Below, piece after piece: positions 42,366 to 51,676 of a DNA stretch of 64,000 nt. Origin of the DNA: DATFVA01 sp963771705 (GTDB taxonomy: Bacteria; Bacteroidota; Ignavibacteria; Ignavibacteriales; Ignavibacteriaceae). Made by a program: the position numbers and the translations under genes. Each line of letters opens with the position of its first letter. Positions within the stretch are counted from its first letter, which is position 1. The stretch is from NCBI GenBank assembly GCA_963771705.1, contig CAVYUP010000014.1, forward strand, positions 773,081-837,080. The letters are read 5' to 3'. The notes under the pieces are model-generated. The model was not told the DNA's origin, ran no database searches, and saw only the letters and a list, made by a program, of their open reading frames with translations.

Positions 42366-44741
42366 ATGCAAAATTTAATGACCGGTGAACTGCTATCGCA
42401 TTACACTGAACTTGTAAATACCGCCCTTTCAAATCCACAGGAGCTACCTGCAAAGATCTGTGAATACCTAATTACACAGATGGAGTATCAGGCTGCGGTA
42501 TATTTCAGTTTGGATGAACAGAACAATTTTGTTGTACAGGGTAAAGCCGGAACAGCAAGGGATAATTTTGCCAAGAATGCAGCTTTTCAATGCAATGCCT
42601 GCCGCGGTGTAAGCAGCAATGATCTCTCCGTGATCTTCAATAATATTGCCGAGTGCGAGATACAAGCTTCAGAAAATATAGTATATGAAGGCTGCCTATT
42701 ACTGAATATGCAGGATAAAGGCAAGGTGCTTATAAAAACTGCCAAGCAAACGCCATTTTCGAGAACAGATAAAGAGACGATAGAAAGTTTAGGGAAGGCT
42801 TTCAGAGATCTTATCATACTATGGAAAAATCACTCAGACAACGATAATATTACTCTCAGCCAGGTTGTTACCGATATCGCCCACGAATTGCGTACTCCTA
42901 CAAACAGTATTCTTGGATTTGCTTCTTTGCTGAATGAAGATAATCTATCAGCTTCTCAGGCAGAGTATGTTTCCACATTAAAAGAAAATGCTTTTAACCT
43001 CCTAACCCTTATCAATGATTTGATTGATCTGGCCAGGGTAGAACAGAAACTTGTTAAGAAGAACCTGACATCAGTAATCATTTCTGATTTTCTGGATGAA
43101 ATCATTAAACTGTTTTCACAGAAAGTTGATAGTGAAAAAATAGAATTCATGGTAAAGGTTGACAGCAGCGTACCGGCAAAAGTAAAGATAGATACGCAGA
43201 AGATCCGTTACATCCTGGTAAACATTATCACACAATCGTTAAGGATGACGGAGAGCGGCAAGATCAATATTTCGGTAGGATCAGCTTCACCTAACAACCT
43301 CAGTATTAAAATATCCGATACAAGTCCCGGTATTCCTTCAGACAAATTAAAAAACTTATTCAAACCTTTTACAGCCGAATCGCTTGAAAGTTCGAGGTTT
43401 GGAAATGTCTCAGGCCTTGGTTTATCAATTGCCAAAAGATATTCTGATATTCTCGGCGGTCAATTAGGAGCAGTAAGCAGTTTAGGAAAAGGGACTACTT
43501 ATAACCTTGAAATACCTATTGATATGGAGCAGCCTGTACCCGCATCATCTATTGAACAAAAGATAAGTTCACTGCCAAAACCCGGAAAGAATAATCGTGT
43601 ACTTGTGGTAGAAGACGATTATGCAACCTCCAAGCTGCTAAGTAATTATCTCACCAAATGGGGTTACAACCCTGTAATAGTAAACTCGGCAGAACAAACC
43701 TTTAAGATAATTGAAAAAGAAAATTTTCTATCCATACTGATGGATATTGAGCTTCCCGATTCCAACGGTTTCGAATTATTAAAGACTCTCAGGGAACATA
43801 AAGCAACTAAGAATACGCCAGTGATTGTCTGCTCCGTTGAGCCCGAACAGCAGAAAGCTTTCCTGATGGGAGCTGTTGAATATTTTGTTAAACCCATTAA
43901 TTATAAGTTTTTAGTAGAGGTTCTGCAAAGTTATAAACTTAAGAGAGACTCAAATATACTGATTGTTGATGATGACGTACCTACACTGAACCTTCTAAAA
44001 GAAGCAGTTCAGCAATTAGGGTTCAATGCAGTTGCAGAGGCGCATTCTTCACGGGTTCCTGAAATGATTAATAACCTTGACCTGGATCTGGCAATTATAG
44101 ACCTGGAAATGCCAGAGATTAATGGTTATGAATTGATCAAGCAGATTAAGTCGAACCCCAAGTTCAACAAACTTCCCATTATTATCTATACGGGGAAAGA
44201 GAATTACCAGGACGAGCTCAGGAAGATCGATGGTATGTTTGAGGAACTGCTTCATAAAAGCAGTGTAAATATTGAAGAACTTTCCGAGACAATTTCCTCA
44301 ATGATAAACAGATATGAAGAGCCGGCAAGTCCTGAAGAAATAATGGACGAAAAAGATACCGTAAAGATTCTGCTGGTTGAGGATTACAAACACTCACAGA
44401 TAATAGTTACCAGGCTTCTGAAGAAAAATAATTTTGAATCAATTGTTGTTGTTGAAAACGGAGCTGAGGCACTGGAACAGGTTAAAAGACAAAAATTCCA
44501 TCTTATACTGATGGATATGCAGATGCCTGTTATGAACGGATTCGAAGCAACGGAGAAGATAAGGCAGCTTCCTGAATATAAAGATACTCCTATAATTGCA
44601 CTTACTGCGTTTGCGATGAAAGGCGACAGGGAAAAATGTCTCGAAGCCGGTGCTACGGATTATATACCGAAACCCATCGACAGTCAGGAATTTATCGAAA
44701 AAGTGAAGCATTATACTGAAACGAAGGTTCAGGTACAATAA
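42366..44741 (+). CDS. Hybrid sensor histidine kinase with three receiver domains
   Basis: 791 residues, apparently cytoplasmic: a GAF-like sensory region (1-155) with four Cys including CNAC (76-79), HisKA with His173 (DIAHELRTPTNSILGF), an HATPase_c domain (about 270-390; GLGLSIAKR at 350-358), then receivers with Asp460 (SILMDIE), Asp579 (AIIDLE) and Asp717 (LILMDMQ). In the N box the Mg-coordinating second Asn appears as Gln290 (VNIITQSLRMT), and the G1 box reads DTSPG instead of DTGPG, so ATP use may be weak or altered. It is divergent from the receiver-cyclase pair, its probable partners. Confidence 0.88.
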   Translation: MQNLMTGELLSHYTELVNTALSNPQELPAKICEYLITQMEYQAAVYFSLDEQNNFVVQGKAGTARDNFAKNAAFQCNACRGVSSNDLSVIFNNIAECEIQASENIVYEGCLLLNMQDKGKVLIKTAKQTPFSRTDKETIESLGKAFRDLIILWKNHSDNDNITLSQVVTDIAHELRTPTNSILGFASLLNEDNLSASQAEYVSTLKENAFNLLTLINDLIDLARVEQKLVKKNLTSVIISDFLDEIIKLFSQKVDSEKIEFMVKVDSSVPAKVKIDTQKIRYILVNIITQSLRMTESGKINISVGSASPNNLSIKISDTSPGIPSDKLKNLFKPFTAESLESSRFGNVSGLGLSIAKRYSDILGGQLGAVSSLGKGTTYNLEIPIDMEQPVPASSIEQKISSLPKPGKNNRVLVVEDDYATSKLLSNYLTKWGYNPVIVNSAEQTFKIIEKENFLSILMDIELPDSNGFELLKTLREHKATKNTPVIVCSVEPEQQKAFLMGAVEYFVKPINYKFLVEVLQSYKLKRDSNILIVDDDVPTLNLLKEAVQQLGFNAVAEAHSSRVPEMINNLDLDLAIIDLEMPEINGYELIKQIKSNPKFNKLPIIIYTGKENYQDELRKIDGMFEELLHKSSVNIEELSETISSMINRYEEPASPEEIMDEKDTVKILLVEDYKHSQIIVTRLLKKNNFESIVVVENGAEALEQVKRQKFHLILMDMQMPVMNGFEATEKIRQLPEYKDTPIIALTAFAMKGDREKCLEAGATDYIPKPIDSQEFIEKVKHYTETKVQVQ

Positions 44742-44817
44742 ACTTTATTTACATTGATCACACCATCAGACTTCCTTTTGCATTTAATTATTTATTTAAA
44801 CCAGAATAAGAGTTTAT

Positions 44818-46272
44818 ATGATTAGTGAAAACTTAAGGGTAAGATTTGCACCAAGTCCTACCGGCTATTTACACATAGGAGGATTGAGGACCGCATTATA
44901 TAATTATCTTCTTGCCAGGCATAATAAAGGCACTTTTATACTGCGTATAGAAGATACAGACAGAAACCGTTATGTAGAGGGGGCTGTGGAAAATTTAATT
45001 GATACTTTGAAATGGGCAGGCCTTGACTACGATGAAGGACCGGACAAGGGCGGAGATTATGGTCCCTATATGCAATCCCAGCGTCTGGATATATATAAGG
45101 AAAATATTGAAAGGCTAATTTCCGACAGAAAAGCATATCACTGTTTCTGCACACAGGAACGACTTACCCAAGTACGTGAGAAGTTCCAGAAAGAGGGATT
45201 GCAGCCAATGTACGACAAACACTGCCTGCATTTATCTGAGAGTGAAGTTCAGCAGAAACTCGCGGATGGAGTTCCGCATGTAATAAGATTGAATGTAGAG
45301 CATGGAAAGCAGATATTTCTTAAAGATGCCATCCGTGGTGACGTAACTTTTAACAGCAGTATTGTTGATGACCAGGTACTCATCAAGAGCGACGGCTACC
45401 CGACGTATCATCTGGCCAATGTTGTAGACGACCACCTGATGAGAATTACTCATGTAATACGGGGTGAAGAATGGCTTCCATCAACTCCAAAACATATTCT
45501 GCTATATGATTATTTCGTGTGGGAAAAACCGGTTTTCGCCCACCTCCCTCTCCTGCTTAATCCGGATAAATCAAAGCTAAGCAAAAGACAGGGTGATGTA
45601 GCCGTGGAAGACTACAGAAGCAAAGGTTATCTAAAGGAAGCGCTCGTTAATTTTGTGGCCTTACTCGGGTGGAACTATGCGGATGATAAAGAATTTTATC
45701 TGATGGACGAACTTATAGAAAAGTTTTCTCTTGATGGCGTGAATAAGGCAGGAGCGGTATTCAACCTTGAGAAACTGAACTGGCTGAATGCGGAGCATCT
45801 AAGAAGCAAACCTCTAGATGAGCTGGTTTCTCTTTTAAGGGATGAACTAAAGCAGACAAGATATAATGACCTGGATTACTCCGATGAGTTCCTGGGTTTA
45901 GTGATTGAAGCGATGAAAGAAAGAGTATCATTTATTAAAGAAATCCCGGAAAAAGGATTTTATCTTTTTGAAGATCCATCGGAATACGAAGAGACAGTAG
46001 TTAAGAAACGATGGAAACCTGACTCAGCGGCACATCTTAAAGTACTTGTTGAAGAATTTTCAAAGTTGTCTGACCCCGGTAAGGAAGATTATGAAAATAC
46101 ATTAAGGCAGACTTCTGAGAATCTGGGAATCGGGACAGGTAAACTTATTCATCCTGTACGGCTGGCTGTGTCCGGTGTTGGAGGCGGTCCCGGTTTATTT
46201 GATATACTACACATTATCGGGAAGCAAAAAACCATCAGCAGGCTTAAGCGGGCAATTGAAAAGCTCGGCTAA
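44818..46272 (+). CDS. gltX: Glutamate--tRNA ligase
   Basis: A 484-residue class I aminoacyl-tRNA synthetase: the HIGH-type motif in APSPTGYLHIGG (about 11-22), LRIEDTDRNRY, and the KMSKS-type signature KLSKRQGDV (about 260). The C-terminal anticodon-binding part is of normal length. It charges tRNA-Glu with glutamate for translation. glnS follows after 26 bases, so the two synthetases are co-transcribed, meaning a discriminating GluRS is likely. Confidence 0.97.
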   Translation: MISENLRVRFAPSPTGYLHIGGLRTALYNYLLARHNKGTFILRIEDTDRNRYVEGAVENLIDTLKWAGLDYDEGPDKGGDYGPYMQSQRLDIYKENIERLISDRKAYHCFCTQERLTQVREKFQKEGLQPMYDKHCLHLSESEVQQKLADGVPHVIRLNVEHGKQIFLKDAIRGDVTFNSSIVDDQVLIKSDGYPTYHLANVVDDHLMRITHVIRGEEWLPSTPKHILLYDYFVWEKPVFAHLPLLLNPDKSKLSKRQGDVAVEDYRSKGYLKEALVNFVALLGWNYADDKEFYLMDELIEKFSLDGVNKAGAVFNLEKLNWLNAEHLRSKPLDELVSLLRDELKQTRYNDLDYSDEFLGLVIEAMKERVSFIKEIPEKGFYLFEDPSEYEETVVKKRWKPDSAAHLKVLVEEFSKLSDPGKEDYENTLRQTSENLGIGTGKLIHPVRLAVSGVGGGPGLFDILHIIGKQKTISRLKRAIEKLG

Positions 46273-46298
46273 TTCAATAATTTACAAAAGAGTTTTAT

Positions 46299-48017
46299 AT
46301 GGCTGACGAAACAAAAAACAGGGCCGAAGGAAAAACAGAAAATACTCCCTCTGCTCCTTCAAATTTTATTAAAGAAATAATAAATGAGCATCTGGAAAAA
46401 GGGAGATATAACCGAGTACACACAAGGTTTCCTCCTGAACCAAATGGTTATCTGCATATAGGGCATGCTAAGTCTATCTGTCTTAATTTCGGACTGGCAA
46501 AAGAGTACGGCGGTTTATGCAACTTAAGGTTTGATGACACCAACCCTGCCAAAGAAGAAGTTGAATACGTTGACTCAATAAAAGAGGATATCAAATGGCT
46601 GGGATTCGACTGGCAGGACAGGCTTTATTTCGCCAGTGATTATTTCGATACACTTTATGAGTACGCTATAAAGCTTATTAAAAAAGAAAAAGCATACGTC
46701 GATAGTTCATCACCCGAAGAAATAAAAGATTCACGCGGTACGCCCACACAGCCCGGGACAGAAAGTCCTTACCGGAATCGCTCAGTAGAGGAAAACCTTG
46801 AACTTTTTGCAAAAATGAAGAATGGCGATTTTGATGAAGGCTCCCAGGTGCTAAGAGCAAAAATAGATATGTCATCTCCTAATATGCTGCTTCGGGATCC
46901 TATTATGTACAGGATAAGGAAAGTTTCCCATCACAGGACCGGAGACAAATGGTGCATTTATCCTATGTACGACTGGGCTCATGGCCAGTCGGATTCGATA
47001 GAGAAGATCACTCATTCAATCTGTACACTGGAATTTGAAATTCATCGACCGCTGTACGACTGGTTTATTAAGGAACTTGAGATTTTCGCTCCGCAGCAGA
47101 TTGAATTTGCACGGCTAAACCTGAGCTACACAATAATGAGCAAACGAAAATTACTTACGCTGGTAACTGAAAAGTTTGTAAGCGGGTGGGATGACCCAAG
47201 GATGCCTACGATATCGGCATTCAGAAGACGAGGGTATACTCCTGAATCAATACGTTATTTTTCGGAAAGAGTGGGTGTAGCCAAGAGGGACAATACAATT
47301 GATGTTGCTTTACTTGAACACAGCCTGCGTGAAGATCTGAATAAACGGGCAAAACGTGTTATGGCTGTACTCAGACCATTAAAGATTACACTTATAAATT
47401 ATCCTGAAGGTAAAACTGAAGAACTTGAGGCTGTAAATAATCCTGAAGATGGATCAATGGGAACAAGGAAGATTCCCTTTTCACGGGAACTGTATATAGA
47501 ACAGGATGATTTTATGGAAAATCCTCCAAGGAAGTTTTTCAGACTTTCTCCCGGGAATGAAGTACGCCTTCGTTATGCCTATATCATAAAATGCGAAGAA
47601 GTTATTAAGGATGAGAGCGGGAATATCATTGAGCTGAAGTGCAGCTATGATCCTGAAACAAAGAGCGGTTCCTCCAGTCAGCGAAAAGTTAAAGGAACAA
47701 TTCACTGGGTGTCATCGGATACCACTATAAGTGCGGAAGTAAGACTTTATGACAGACTATTTTCAGTGGAGGATCCTGAAGCTGATCCGGAAAAAGATTT
47801 CAGAGAATTTATTAACCCTGATTCTCTTGAGGTTATCAAGGAGGCGAAACTTGAACCGGGACTTGCCGAGACAAATCCGGGAGACAGATTTCAGTTTGAA
47901 CGTCTTGGTTATTTCTGCGCTGATTCAAAAGATTCCAAACAGGGCAGCCTGGTCTTCAACAGAACAGTAACCCTACGGGATACATGGGCTAAAATTGAGA
48001 AAAGGAATCAGAAGTAA
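46299..48017 (+). CDS. glnS: Glutamine--tRNA ligase
   Basis: A 572-residue GlnRS, close in length to E. coli GlnS. It shows FPPEPNGYLHIGHAKS (HIGH region), FDDTNPAKEEVEYVDSI, WLGFDW, the KMSKS form TIMSKRKLL, then two C-terminal beta-barrel domains for the anticodon (MENPPRKFFRLSPGNEVRLR). Direct charging of tRNA-Gln makes the GatCAB route unnecessary for glutamine. It follows gltX closely; tRNA-Leu lies 85 bases downstream. Confidence 0.97.
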   Translation: MADETKNRAEGKTENTPSAPSNFIKEIINEHLEKGRYNRVHTRFPPEPNGYLHIGHAKSICLNFGLAKEYGGLCNLRFDDTNPAKEEVEYVDSIKEDIKWLGFDWQDRLYFASDYFDTLYEYAIKLIKKEKAYVDSSSPEEIKDSRGTPTQPGTESPYRNRSVEENLELFAKMKNGDFDEGSQVLRAKIDMSSPNMLLRDPIMYRIRKVSHHRTGDKWCIYPMYDWAHGQSDSIEKITHSICTLEFEIHRPLYDWFIKELEIFAPQQIEFARLNLSYTIMSKRKLLTLVTEKFVSGWDDPRMPTISAFRRRGYTPESIRYFSERVGVAKRDNTIDVALLEHSLREDLNKRAKRVMAVLRPLKITLINYPEGKTEELEAVNNPEDGSMGTRKIPFSRELYIEQDDFMENPPRKFFRLSPGNEVRLRYAYIIKCEEVIKDESGNIIELKCSYDPETKSGSSSQRKVKGTIHWVSSDTTISAEVRLYDRLFSVEDPEADPEKDFREFINPDSLEVIKEAKLEPGLAETNPGDRFQFERLGYFCADSKDSKQGSLVFNRTVTLRDTWAKIEKRNQK

Positions 48018-48102
48018 ATAGTTTGTGAAATTCTGATAGGCTCAGCTACTTGAAACTAAGCTCAAATACCCTGATATTTGAACCTCTTTTTAAGAGTTCT
48101 TT

Positions 48103-48188
48103 GCCGAAGTGGCGGAATTGGTAGACGCGCTGGACTCAAAATCCAGTGGGGCTTACACCTCGTGCCGGTTCGAGTCCGGCCTTCGGTA
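48103..48188 (+). tRNA. tRNA-Leu (anticodon CAA)
   Basis: An 86-base class II tRNA with long variable arm: acceptor GCCGAAG/CTTCGGT, D loop with GGTAGAC, anticodon stem CTGGA/TCCAG and loop CTCAAAA, variable arm TGGGGCTTACACCTCG, T arm GCCGG-TTCGAGT-CCGGC. Anticodon CAA reads TTG. CCA is not encoded. It lies directly before an integrase gene, making its 3' end the obvious candidate attachment site. Confidence 0.95.
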
Positions 48189-48200
48189 CTCAATTCTCGT

Positions 48201-48231
48201 AAAGCCTTATAATACAAGGCTTTTCTATTTT
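48201..48231 (+). terminator. Terminator after tRNA-Leu
   Basis: AAAGCCTT (48201-48208) pairs with AAGGCTTT (48216-48223) followed by TCTATTTTTAT. It lies 13 bases after the tRNA and resembles the terminator behind tRNA-Met. Confidence 0.75.
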
Positions 48232-48244
48232 TATACTTTCCTCG

Positions 48245-48263
48245 CGTGTCAAATACGTGTCAA
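48245..48263. promoter_or_regulatory. Direct repeats CGTGTCAA ahead of the integrase, possible arm sites
   Basis: CGTGTCAA at 48245-48252 and 48256-48263 are spaced 11 bases start to start, one helical turn, 38 bases before the integrase ATG. Recombinase arm-type or regulatory protein sites often look like this; no binding evidence exists. Confidence 0.4.
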
Positions 48264-48300
48264 TTTTTTATTTTGATGATGGGAATATTTAGGAATAATT

Positions 48301-49440
48301 ATGAGAATACCTGTAGTAAAACTAAATCCTATTAAACGTAAGAATAGAACTTCTTATCAAATTGATTATATGCTAAATGGTAAACGAGTTCGTTATATAG
48401 TTGCGCATAATAAGAGAGACGCTGAGCTGATAAAAGCTAAAGTGCAGCACGAATTGACGTTAGGAATACATGGCATTCAACCTTCGCAATCCGGATTCAT
48501 TTCATTAAAAGAACTAATAATTCAGTATTTAAGTTCCAAATCAGGAATTGTGAGGGAAACAACCTATGGGAGATATAAAAACTATTTTGATGGTTTTGAG
48601 AAATTTATGTACAAATATTTTGCACCTGCTTGCGATAATATCAGATTTATAAGTCACAAATACTTACAAGAATGTTTTGAGCGATTGAAGAAGGAACCTG
48701 TAAATACTAAAAAACCCTGGCATCCAAATACCATTAATATCCTCAGAGATTTACTCATTGAAATGTTTAACTCTGCAATAAAGGATATGAATTTAGAAAC
48801 CAATCCAGCTTTAGAGACCATCCCGTTTAGAACGGTTAAGTCAAATACCATTAAGTATTATACCGATGAACAATTAAAGATAATTTGGGAGAAGCTGGAT
48901 CCACATTGGGTCCCGGTAATGAAATTTTTAGTATTTACCGGGCTTCGAAAGAATGAAATGATTAATCTGCTCTGGGAAAATGTTTCGATGGATGAGGACA
49001 ATCCGACGATAACAGTTACTTCAACTGATGAATATCAAACTAAATCTGGAAGAAGCCAAACCATAAGAATTACTAACACTGCTTTGGAAATTCTTAAAAA
49101 TCAGAAGGGAAAACACCCAAAATACGTTTTCGTCAATACGAAAGGGAAAAAGATTCGTCGAGCAACACCAAACGAAAAATTAAATGAAGCCTTGGAGGAC
49201 ACCGGTATAGTTGGGACAATACATATGTTCAGACACACATTCGGAGCTAGATTTATGAAGGAGATCGGAAGAACAGATGAATTGTCAAAATACCTTTCTC
49301 ATGCAGATATTGAAACAACGAAAATCTATGCTCATTTTGCTTCTGACTATATGAAAGAAACGACCGAAAAACTAGATAAAGCACAAAGAGAGGACAATAA
49401 TATCAAAGTATCCCCTACTCCCCAAAAGACACAATCATAA
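48301..49440 (+). CDS. Tyrosine recombinase/integrase
   Basis: A 379-residue phage-type integrase. The N-terminal arm-binding part (about 1-60; TSYQIDYMLNGKRVRYIV) is followed by a SAM-like core-binding domain (65-180) and the catalytic domain. The active residues can be placed: Arg216 (TGLRKNEM), Lys248, His308 and Arg311 (HMFRHTFG), His334 (LSHADIETT) and nucleophile Tyr343. The enzyme would insert the island into the tRNA-Leu gene ending 112 bases upstream. All catalytic residues are intact, so it may be active. Confidence 0.93.
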   Translation: MRIPVVKLNPIKRKNRTSYQIDYMLNGKRVRYIVAHNKRDAELIKAKVQHELTLGIHGIQPSQSGFISLKELIIQYLSSKSGIVRETTYGRYKNYFDGFEKFMYKYFAPACDNIRFISHKYLQECFERLKKEPVNTKKPWHPNTINILRDLLIEMFNSAIKDMNLETNPALETIPFRTVKSNTIKYYTDEQLKIIWEKLDPHWVPVMKFLVFTGLRKNEMINLLWENVSMDEDNPTITVTSTDEYQTKSGRSQTIRITNTALEILKNQKGKHPKYVFVNTKGKKIRRATPNEKLNEALEDTGIVGTIHMFRHTFGARFMKEIGRTDELSKYLSHADIETTKIYAHFASDYMKETTEKLDKAQREDNNIKVSPTPQKTQS

Positions 49441-49524
49441 TTTTATACTTAATTCTTTTTTATTCCTCATCCGGATCCCATCCCCATCTGCTGAGTTTTT
49501 ACAATTAAGGTTTCTATTCGGTTT

Positions 49525-50232
49525 CTAATTGTACTTTTCTATAAAATGATCGAATTCTTTCATAGTAATTTTACCGAGATGTATAACATCGGGATAAATG
49601 CTCCTGGAGAAATTTCTGCCAACAAGTTTTCCTGCTTCAAAAAGGCCCAATTCTTTTGCAGTAGTATTTTTTATTTTTTTCGCACGATCAAGCATTTGAT
49701 AAATTCTATTATCAGTAGTCACTATTTTCACACACCCATTTCCATGAAGTCTTACTAACTCAATTCCCATAGCAATGATCAATAGATCAAAGGTAGACAT
49801 CGGGCTGGGATTTTTCTTCTGCCTACCTGAAGTACGACCATACGCATAGTGATGATCTATTGGACTAATAAATGCAGTGTTTAATAAATGATAACGAGAT
49901 AATTCAAGGTGATAAAATAACTTCCCGTTATGAATATCTTTTTGAAATTTACTATATACATTCTCGAACTTCTTTTTTGATATTGTTCCATTCCTGATCA
50001 CTTTTTTATTCCACTTACCAAATCGATACTTTCGAAGGACATTGAATATTTCAGCGACACAGAAATTTGGTATAAAGAAGATAAAAGGTTTTTGCTTTCG
50101 TCCTTTCACCTTATTTAGAGAAATAATTCTAGCCACTCTATTGTTAATCTTTGGTGTTGATGAATGGGGCAAATAGTATGCAGCTATGACATTTGCATCA
50201 AATATAAGGTATGCCCTCTGATTATTTTGCAT
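49525..50232 (-). CDS. PIN-domain protein, lone
   Basis: 235 residues with a PIN-like acidic set: Asp12 (LIFDANVIAAYY), Glu in FCVAEIFNVL, Asp in MSTFDLLIIAMG and Asp in KIVTTDNRIYQ. PIN domains are Mg-dependent RNases, and many are VapC toxins, but this protein is longer than usual VapC (about 130-150) and no small antitoxin gene lies beside it. Residues 125-145 include a basic stretch (RTSGRQKKN). It may be an effector or a maintenance RNase on the island. It is convergent with the integrase. Confidence 0.65.
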   Translation of the reverse strand: MQNNQRAYLIFDANVIAAYYLPHSSTPKINNRVARIISLNKVKGRKQKPFIFFIPNFCVAEIFNVLRKYRFGKWNKKVIRNGTISKKKFENVYSKFQKDIHNGKLFYHLELSRYHLLNTAFISPIDHHYAYGRTSGRQKKNPSPMSTFDLLIIAMGIELVRLHGNGCVKIVTTDNRIYQMLDRAKKIKNTTAKELGLFEAGKLVGRNFSRSIYPDVIHLGKITMKEFDHFIEKYN

Positions 50233-50450
50233 TAACTAAACCTTCTGTATCGATAAATTTTTGAATGTATTAACGCTCATTTTAAGAGATTTTATGAAAA
50301 GTCTTGCTTTTCTTTCTTAGACACCAACTCGGCATTTATTAGTAGCCCCGAACTGATTTTAACCACCTTTTCATCTCATTTATTGAAAAATTACGAAATA
50401 ATTCAATCTAATTCTTAAAAAATGACAAAATAAAATCGGTATAAGAATCC

Positions 50451-50462
50451 TGTAAGCTTACA
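50451..50462. promoter_or_regulatory. Palindrome TGTAAGCTTACA, operator candidate for the early operon
   Basis: A perfect 12-base palindrome 21 bases before the first small ORF of the phage-like operon, just before the GGAGG ribosome site; TTTACAGG repeats half of it at 50466. A repressor site is plausible. The rest of the 250-base gap back to the PIN gene is AT-rich and shows no gene. Confidence 0.4.
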
Positions 50463-50483
50463 ACATTTACAGGAGGTATCCCC

Positions 50484-50624
50484 GTGAACAAAAACAAACT
50501 ACTCAGGATAATTGTGTCTCTTGCCTCAAGTATCCTGCAAATCATCCGCAAGGAATTCATTCGTGAAAAACAAAAGCCAAAGAAAAGGAGAAATTTCTAT
50601 GAAGATCGTAATAACAACTATTAA
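50484..50624 (+). CDS. Small basic protein, 46 residues
   Basis: GTG start with AGGAGG 7 bases upstream, the strongest ribosome site in the region. The product starts MNKNKLLRIIVSLASSI and has a basic stretch (REKQKPKKRRN), with a hydrophobic N-terminal helix. It opens a chain of phage-like genes and its end overlaps the next small ORF by 26 bases. No family recognised. It might be a leader or a small membrane-linked regulator. Confidence 0.5.
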   Translation: MNKNKLLRIIVSLASSILQIIRKEFIREKQKPKKRRNFYEDRNNNY

Positions 50625-50730
50625 GGAAATCATCGCCAATTCGTCAAAGTACTTGGTTTACTTAATTCCTGATCTGATTCATTATTTAAGCAGAAGGAGC
50701 AAAAATGACAGAAGAAAAAACATTTATTGA
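50599..50730 (+). CDS. Small protein, 43 residues
   Basis: ATG with AAGGAG 9 bases ahead. Product MKIVITTIKEIIANSSKYLV and then YLIPDLIHYLSRRSKNDRR. It overlaps the previous small ORF in another frame and the Gam-like gene by 26 bases. The frame is open further upstream, but the internal ATG is the only start with a good site. No known family; a helical hydrophobic middle with a basic end. Confidence 0.5.
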   Translation: MKIVITTIKEIIANSSKYLVYLIPDLIHYLSRRSKNDRRKNIY

Positions 50731-51271
50731 CAGTCTGATTAAGGAGGCAGAAGAGCAGAATAAAAAGCTGGAGCAGTCACAATTGGATTTAATTCTTATT
50801 GAAATCCGCAAACTGGAGGAACAGATAGAAAATAATTTTGATACAGCCACTAAGGAAAGGGAAATAATTAAGAACTGGGCTCTGGAACGAAATAGTATGC
50901 TTCAATCCAGAATAGACTGGCTCAGTAAAAGCCTGGAGAATTATCTCAGGGCTGAAGATATCAAAACACTGGATCTTGCTAACGGTGTTATAAGACTCCG
51001 TAAACAGACTGATACAGTAAGCATTGTTGATGAGGGTAAATTCCTTAAGCACGCAACAAAAGAAATGTTAAATATTATTCCAGAGACTGTAAAGCCAGAT
51101 CTGCTGCGTCTGAGAACCTGGATTCGTAATTCAGGCAGAGTACCCCCTGGAGTTGAACTTTTAACAGGGGATATAAAATTCAGTTATACAATAAAAAAGG
51201 AGAATAAGAATGGAAAGAGCAAAACTGGATCTTCAGATCAACTCTCCCATAAACCTGCAGTTGCTGTATGA
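50705..51271 (+). CDS. Gam/Gp157-like phage protein
   Basis: 188 residues. A long N-terminal coiled coil (residues 10-60; KKLEQSQLDLILIEIRKLEEQ) is followed by a small folded part: ALERNSMLQSRIDWLSKSLENYL, then LANGVIRLRKQTDTVSIVDEGKFLKHA. That order (coiled coil, then a strand pair with kt-x-x-x-G-x-x-R-x-r-k) is like Mu Gam and siphovirus Gp157 proteins, which bind DNA ends or shield DNA from host nucleases. The assignment rests on layout and the IRLRKQTDTVSI segment only. The start has AAGGAG before it. Confidence 0.65.
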   Translation: MTEEKTFIDSLIKEAEEQNKKLEQSQLDLILIEIRKLEEQIENNFDTATKEREIIKNWALERNSMLQSRIDWLSKSLENYLRAEDIKTLDLANGVIRLRKQTDTVSIVDEGKFLKHATKEMLNIIPETVKPDLLRLRTWIRNSGRVPPGVELLTGDIKFSYTIKKENKNGKSKTGSSDQLSHKPAVAV

Positions 51272-51674
51272 TAATCCCCTCATCGGCAGTAACAAATGGG
51301 GTGAATTCTACTGCTACAGTGTAAAAGATGAGAACGATAAGGAATACAGCTTCTTTGTATCAGATAAGGTTCATCAGGTGCTGAAAGAAAAGAACAGAGG
51401 CACCAGATTCCAGATTACCAAAACAGCAAAACAGAACGGGAAAAAGCTGGTAACAGACTACGAAGTAAATTTCCCTGAAAATGGTACAAGTGAAGAAAAG
51501 AATCCCGAGCCAAAGCCTGCAGAAACAGGGTATTTCGATCTTATGCTGCAGAGCTATGAGGAGGCAACAAAGATCCAGAGCAAGTATTCCGCAGTAAATC
51601 TGAACCAGTGCGCCGTGACTCTATTTATAGCTAAATCCCGTCTTAATGGATTTAATAACTATCCGAAGGAGTAA
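51210..51674 (+). CDS. Unknown phage-like protein after Gam-like gene
   Basis: 154 residues; the start overlaps the Gam-like gene by 62 bases but has a clear AAAAAAGGAG site. The first half has beta-rich WGEFYCYSVKDENDKEYSFF and RGTRFQITKTAKQNG, which might be an OB-like or single-strand DNA-binding fold; the second half is helical. I do not recognise the family. The position between Gam-like and DUF932 genes suggests a part in DNA metabolism of the element. Confidence 0.6.
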   Translation: MERAKLDLQINSPINLQLLYDNPLIGSNKWGEFYCYSVKDENDKEYSFFVSDKVHQVLKEKNRGTRFQITKTAKQNGKKLVTDYEVNFPENGTSEEKNPEPKPAETGYFDLMLQSYEEATKIQSKYSAVNLNQCAVTLFIAKSRLNGFNNYPKE

Positions 51675-51676
51675 TA

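Noticed and set aside
49525..50232. VapBC toxin-antitoxin pair
   Set aside because: No antitoxin-sized gene is adjacent and the PIN protein is longer than usual VapC.
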